Assembly: GCA_019693395.1 (NCBI GenBank)
Contig: JAAMXP010003254.1
Location: 1 to 23,492, forward strand
DNA from: Ettlia oleoabundans
Taxonomy: Eukaryota > Chlorophyta > Chlorophyceae > Chlamydomonadales
Direction of reading: 5' to 3'
DNA length: 23,492 bases
Positions within the stretch are counted from its first letter, which is position 1, and every line of letters starts with the position of its first letter. The position numbers and the translations under genes were made by a program. Shown piece after piece: positions 19,220 through 23,492 of this stretch. Below the pieces are notes generated by a model that was not told the DNA's origin, made no database searches, and was given only the letters and a program-made list of their open reading frames with translations.

Positions 19220-19775
19220 TTAGCGAGCACCGCATGGTTGCTCAGGAAGTCTGCTCTCGGCAAACAAATAACATCCTGGTTCCCGTATGCGTCACCTGCC
19301 ATTACGCATGGAATGTGTTCCCCCTTGGCCTGCTCTGCACCGATGACTGCTGCCTTTAACCCAATGCTTGCACCTGTAACAAGTGACAAATGCTGCGTGA
19401 ATGCATGACTGGATGTCAGATATGAATGAATTAGAATCATGTGGTAGGGCCATTGAGAAATTCACACAAGTGCTTGAAGCTTCCCTGACAGACACAGCCG
19501 CTGCGTGCGCTGTGAGCTCCCGCCACAAGGCACGGTGGCTTGGGAGAGCGTTCGCCGTTTCGGAAACCGTATCGTTTAGTTGTGTCGTCGGTGCTCCCTC
19601 CAAAGCTTTTCCGTCTTCTGCAAGCTGCTACCCGCGTAACCCCGACAGCGACAGCGCTCCGCCGCACCCTTTGGCACTTCGATAGCTTTAACGGCGTGTT
19701 GGCGAAAAGCAGCCGATGCTCTCTGCCGTCTGAGCGGCACCCTCGCGCAAGTGGCGGAAAGCCAGCAGTGCCCCG
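19220..19775. other. Gene-free stretch: 3' UTR of transporter and promoter of phosphatase gene
   Basis: No supported gene on either strand; the open frames are short and lack family features. TGTAA at 19374-19378 probably ends the transporter transcript, leaving about 400 bp of upstream region for the phosphatase. Confidence 0.55.
19374..19378 (+). terminator. TGTAA poly(A) signal of the transporter gene
   Basis: Plus-strand TGTAA 155 nt after the TGA stop at 19219. Confidence 0.5.
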
Positions 19776-22460
19776 ATGGCTACACTGGTTCGAAGCCTAG
19801 TTGGCGGCAGCCAGGGAGAGCAAGACGGGGGAAAGCTGTTGGAGTTGGCGGACAGAGATGAACAGAACACGCCAACCTCGCAACTGGATGGGGAGCAGGG
19901 CCCCGAGGAGACGCAGGATGACGAGCGGTTAGCCAGCGTCATAACGCAGGTGTCGTCACGGGACCAGCAGCAGGCGGCGCCCCCGCCAGCGGTTCAGTAT
20001 GTGGTGCAGCCAGCAGACGAAGCTGCCGCGGAAGTGCGCAGCACCTGGAAAAACAAGTTTAGGTGGGTGTGGGACACACGGGCACACACCATCCAGGGAA
20101 ATGCACTGCATGGATCCGGTCTTGCTTGATGATGGTCGAGCACCAAGCAGCCCGCAACTGTGCCAGCATGGTCAGTCGCTTGCCCAGTTGTCGCCCTGCG
20201 GTTGCCCACGCTGGCTGCCCACCTGCGCCCCCTGCCCTACTGCGTGTTGCAGAAGCATCTTCTGCTGCCTGGCACCTTCATCCAATGAGCAATATGTGCG
20301 GCAGGATGAGGGTCCAGTGGTGATACGGCCCATAGCCTCGCAGCCGCCCAGCTGGACGGAGCCAGTGCTGGGGCCGCCGCTGGCGCAGGATGTGGGGAAG
20401 AAGACGCCGGTGCTGGACCTGGGTGTGTGCCTGCCTGCCAGTGACATGTTAATGCGCTCTATGCTCCGGCGGTCAACTGGCTGTGCACCGGCGCGCGGGC
20501 TGTCACGCTGCATTTTCACGTCTTGAACAAGGTTGCCCACACTTCCCTAGACGTCAGTGTTTTGCGGCATCCCTGCCTCTTGCTGGCCTACCTGCATGCC
20601 TTCATGCCTGCCTCTGCTCGTGCAGATGAGACGCTGGTGCACTCTTCTTTCAAGCCGGTGCCGCAGCCAGACTACATCATCCCTGTGGAGATAGAGGGGC
20701 GCGTGGTGGATGTGTATGTACTGAAGCGCCCCTTTGTGGACCACTTCTTGCGCGCAGTGGGCGCGCGCTTCGAGGTGGGCTGCTGAGTGATGGGGCCCTA
20801 CATAGACAGATTGCGTGGCACGGGGGGGTGCACCTTTGCGGTATTCAGGGTGTCAGCTCTTGCCAGTTCCTAGCAAGCAACTGCACCACGGTTTCCACTA
20901 GACTGCAACAGCTGTGGTTCACTTTTTGCTCTCAATCATATGGGACCGCTTGGTGAATGGGGATATGCCCACCGCCGACCAGTGCCATGTTGCACACCAC
21001 GTTGTTGAAAGGCCCTCATTCCCTGCCCTCAAACCCCGCTTGCCAACATTGCCAGTGCTCCCAGCGATGCAATATTCGTGCATGCTCCGCTGTGCTGCCC
21101 CTTCCTAGTCGTCCAACACTTCCTGCATGCTATTGCTGTGCTGCTTGCTGTCTGCCGTGCGTGCTGTAGGTTGTTGTGTTTACTGCCAGCCTGGGCAAGT
21201 ACGCTGACCCGCTGCTTGACCTGCTGGATAAGGCCAATGTGGTGCGGTGGCGGCTGTTCAGGGAGGCGTGCTATCCATATGAGGGCTCGTACGTGAAGGT
21301 GTGCGTGCGGTGTGTTGTGTGGTGAATGGATGGATTGGGTAGCGCGTGACAATGGTGGTACGTGCGTGTGTGGTGGTCGTAGGTGGGTGGGAGCTTGAGA
21401 TGTGTGGGACTCGTGGTTGACAAGGCAGTCTTTGAGCTTGTGGGAGTTGGGCCGGAAGGACTTGGTTCTAAGGCTGCAGTGGAGCCAGTCTTCTTTGGGA
21501 TGCATCTGGCACGGACATTTGTTGGTGTTCTGGCTCGTCAGCAACAAGCACCCGGTGAGGGTCGATTGATGTGCTGTGCTCCTTCACTGCAGGACTTGCA
21601 ATGCTTGGGTCGCGACCTGGGTCAGACCATCATCGTGGACAATTCACCGCACTCTTACATGTTCCAGCCCGAGAATGCGCTGCCCATAGGAACGTTCATA
21701 GACGACATGCAGGATCAGGTGCGGTGTGTGGTGCTGGCGGTTATGAGTTACCACCATGTGTGGTTGATGTTGGTGGGTGGATGTACGTGGTTGTGAATGG
21801 GTGGGTGGGTGGCAGGTTGAGCGAAGTCTTGTTTGATCATTGGTCGTTGAGTATGCAAGGATTTGTCTGTATGAAGCCGCGGGCGCAAGTGCCCCACGGG
21901 CCGGCCTCAGCGCTCGTTGCTATCTCCAGTCCGAACTGTGCACCACGTGCGCCTATGTTGCAGTTATTCGCCTAGCTGTTCTGGACTCTTTTTCATATCC
22001 TCCTCCGTTGTATGTACTGCTTTGTTGCAGGAGCTGCTGGACTGCCTGGACCTCTTGCTGGCTGTGGAGAAGGTGGAGGACGTGCGGGCGCACCTGGGAC
22101 CCATACTGGCGCGCAAGCAGGCAGGACTGCTGGCCAGCTTCACGCAGGTAGCCAGTGGTGCGTACTGCTATACCTGTATCGCCGTAGTGCCATGCGCATG
22201 CTGCAGGCACCCTTCCCCTTTGCCATGCTGACGAAAGCTTCAATCCCGGTCCTGGCCGCGGCTGTGAGCTTGTACACACTTTGTAACTTTTTTGTGCACC
22301 CAAACCATCCACACCATCTCCTTCTACCTGCTGATCACAATCGTCTGCCTCGTTAAAGGCCGCTCCCCGCCTTGCTTGCTTGTTGCAGGCAGTGGGCAGC
22401 CTGACAGGGACGTTCACGGGCTCAATGAACCGCCCGACACCTCTGAGCGACAGCAGCTAG
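19776..22460 (+). CDS. SCP/CTDSP-type phosphatase (FCP1-like, DxDxT class)
   Basis: Exons: 19776-20062, 20253-20422, 20626-20774, 21170-21298, 21593-21718, 22031-22147, 22389-22460; 1050 nt, 349 residues, in frame throughout. The catalytic DLDET motif (D151, D153, T155) is rebuilt across intron 2, whose junction falls inside the codon for D153. It is followed by [64 protein letters not shown] and [15 protein letters not shown], all typical of small CTD phosphatases. Such enzymes remove phosphate from Ser in the RNA polymerase II CTD or in signalling proteins, using Asp and Mg2+. SIFCC (97-101) before the domain matches the SLFCC palmitoylation site of human CTDSP1, so membrane attachment is possible. 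The first 95 residues are acidic, Gln-rich and disordered. After the domain there is a helical exon ([20 protein letters not shown]) and a Ser/Thr-rich tail. The start at 19776 is the first ATG of the open frame. Confidence 0.9.
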
Positions 22461-23207
22461 CCATGTACGGCCTGCCATAGCTAGCCCGCATAGCAAACGA
22501 ACACCACATTGATCTCCCACCCAGCAGCCGCCTGCCACGTTGCGCTGTCAGCCAGGCTTGCTGCGCCGCGGGAGGGTTGGTAGAACTGCATTGACACTGA
22601 CAACAAAGAAGCAACGAACGCAATCCGCCCTCCTTATGTTCCTGTGCTTCCATTCCAGCTGCCCCTGCTGTCATGCCCCGGATGCCGCGCCCCTGGGCAA
22701 CCTGGCAGCCCAATATCTTTGTCGTTGCTGGTATTTTCCGCTTGCCAACCTGCATCACGCTTTTCTCAACTGTCTGTGCTCCCTGCTTCCTTCCCGCTTC
22801 ATGTGTTGCCCCACACACGGCTGTCCTATGTGTTGGCATCCTACAAAACACACTGCTGACACAAAGACAAGACTGTGTAGCACCCTCCGACACGAATGAC
22901 ATTGCTTCCTGGCACTGCGCTTGCCCGGCAACCACTTCTTGGAATATGAGTGCGAGAAGTGTAACTGTTAAGCCTCCAGTCATTATGAAAGCCAGGTAGC
23001 CACTGGACCAGCAGGGTGGCGTTTGTGGGTAGGTGCAACACAAGTTTAGGAACCTTGGAGGTTGAATGGAGAAAGTCCAGAACAGCATTGGGGAACATGT
23101 GTCTGTCAACAGCAGCTTGCAGGTCCCACAATCTCATCAATAACGAGCACAATCAGCATAGTGGGCCCGCAAGCCACCAGTGTGACACCTCGCCATGACA
23201 CGGTGAC
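22461..23207. other. Convergent 3' intergenic region
   Basis: It lies between the phosphatase stop (plus) and the stop of the right-edge gene (minus). A 231-codon minus frame crosses it (22414-23109) and one part is hydrophobic, but no family feature or splice pattern supports it. TGTAA on the plus strand at 22960-22964 is a possible poly(A) signal. Confidence 0.5.
22960..22964 (+). terminator. TGTAA poly(A) signal, possibly of the phosphatase gene
   Basis: Plus-strand TGTAA 500 nt after the stop at 22460; the first one I found downstream. This implies a long 3' UTR. Confidence 0.35.
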
Positions 23208-23421
23208 CTATGCAGCATCGTTGGCGTCTGTCTGTGCCTGCTGTGCTCGCCCCGCGCTCACAAGGTACTCCAGGCTGTACAAGTTTCCCTCACAAGTGGC
23301 AGACAGGTCCTCGTGTAAACGTGTCAGCGCCTTTTGCAGCGAGCGCAGCGCGGGCAGCGCGCCGCTGCCTCCGCTGCTTTGAATGGCGGCACCATGCCGC
23401 ACACACAGAGCCTTGGCCCAC
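23208..23421 (-). CDS. Last exon of an unidentified gene (5' part outside window)
   Basis: The minus frame runs from an acceptor (cgcatgcag at 23422-23430) to a TAG at 23208: 70 residues after a one-base overhang, beginning WAKALCVRHGAAIQSSGG. The middle is helical (ALRSLQKALTRLHEDLSA) and the end polar (AQQAQTDANDAA). The sequence from 23431 to the edge is C/A-rich, like an intron. I do not recognise the family. A GT donor exists inside the exon (CTT|gtgagc, near 23261), so the true end could differ and the gene might continue into 22461-23207. Confidence 0.45.
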
Positions 23422-23492
23422 CTGCATGCGCAGCGTGCGTGTGTGAGGTGGGTGTGGGGTTTGGGGGTGCAGGGGTTTGAAGGGTGGTGGGT

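Noticed and set aside
22279..22290. TGTAA inside 22261-22320 as a poly(A) signal
   Set aside because: It lies within the last intron of the phosphatase gene, upstream of the final coding exon.
22414..23109. Long (231-codon) minus-strand open frame with a hydrophobic segment
   Set aside because: It overlaps the last coding exon of the phosphatase, starts and ends without splice or family support, and is rich in Cys, Ser and Gln as expected from non-coding GC-rich DNA.

Overview
The window is nuclear DNA of a green alga (Chlorophyta). Every gene is split by many introns, mostly about 100-400 nt, with GT...AG ends and very frequent 'ctgcag' or 'ttgcag' acceptors. Pentamers TGTAA, the green-algal poly(A) signal, follow several stop codons. 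One gene is the plastid (TadA-type) tRNA adenosine deaminase with the plant/algal C-terminal tail. I cannot name the genus. No tRNA, rRNA, transposon or CRISPR array was seen. Gene models were built by hand by joining exons so that the reading frame and the conserved motifs run through each junction.

Layout, left to right: (1) 1-4950, minus: a dynamin-like GTPase resembling bacterial CrfC/YjdA, 13 exons seen, 3' end outside the window. (2) 5699-7463, minus: a protein with a WW domain and a GYF domain, 3 exons. (3) 8123-9317, minus: plastid-type tRNA-Arg adenosine deaminase TADA, 2 exons. (4) 9533-11291, plus: a coiled-coil protein of unknown role, 3 exons, head-to-head with TADA. (5) 11757-15254, minus: a 440-residue ankyrin-repeat protein in 13 exons, including a 26-nt exon. 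(6) 15486-15992, plus: a small LYR-motif protein like LYRM9, head-to-head with the ankyrin gene. (7) 16230-19219, plus: a triose-phosphate/nucleotide-sugar-type (TPT family) transporter, 8 exons, with a C-terminal dilysine ER-retrieval motif. (8) 19776-22460, plus: an SCP/CTDSP-type DxDxT phosphatase, 7 exons. (9) 23208-23421, minus: the last exon of an unidentified gene that continues past the right edge.

The genes do not form a pathway. They are a normal set of eukaryotic housekeeping and regulatory genes on both strands, with two short shared promoters (215 and 231 bp). The most unusual points are the bacterial-type dynamin GTPase with Ala in place of the first Gly of its P-loop, three GC-AG introns with nearly the same donor, the WW plus GYF combination in one short protein, the KKXX end of the transporter together with a four-codon upstream ORF overlapping its start, and a tetranucleotide repeat that forms the pyrimidine tract of a 3' splice site. 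I saw no clear sign of a wholly new system.
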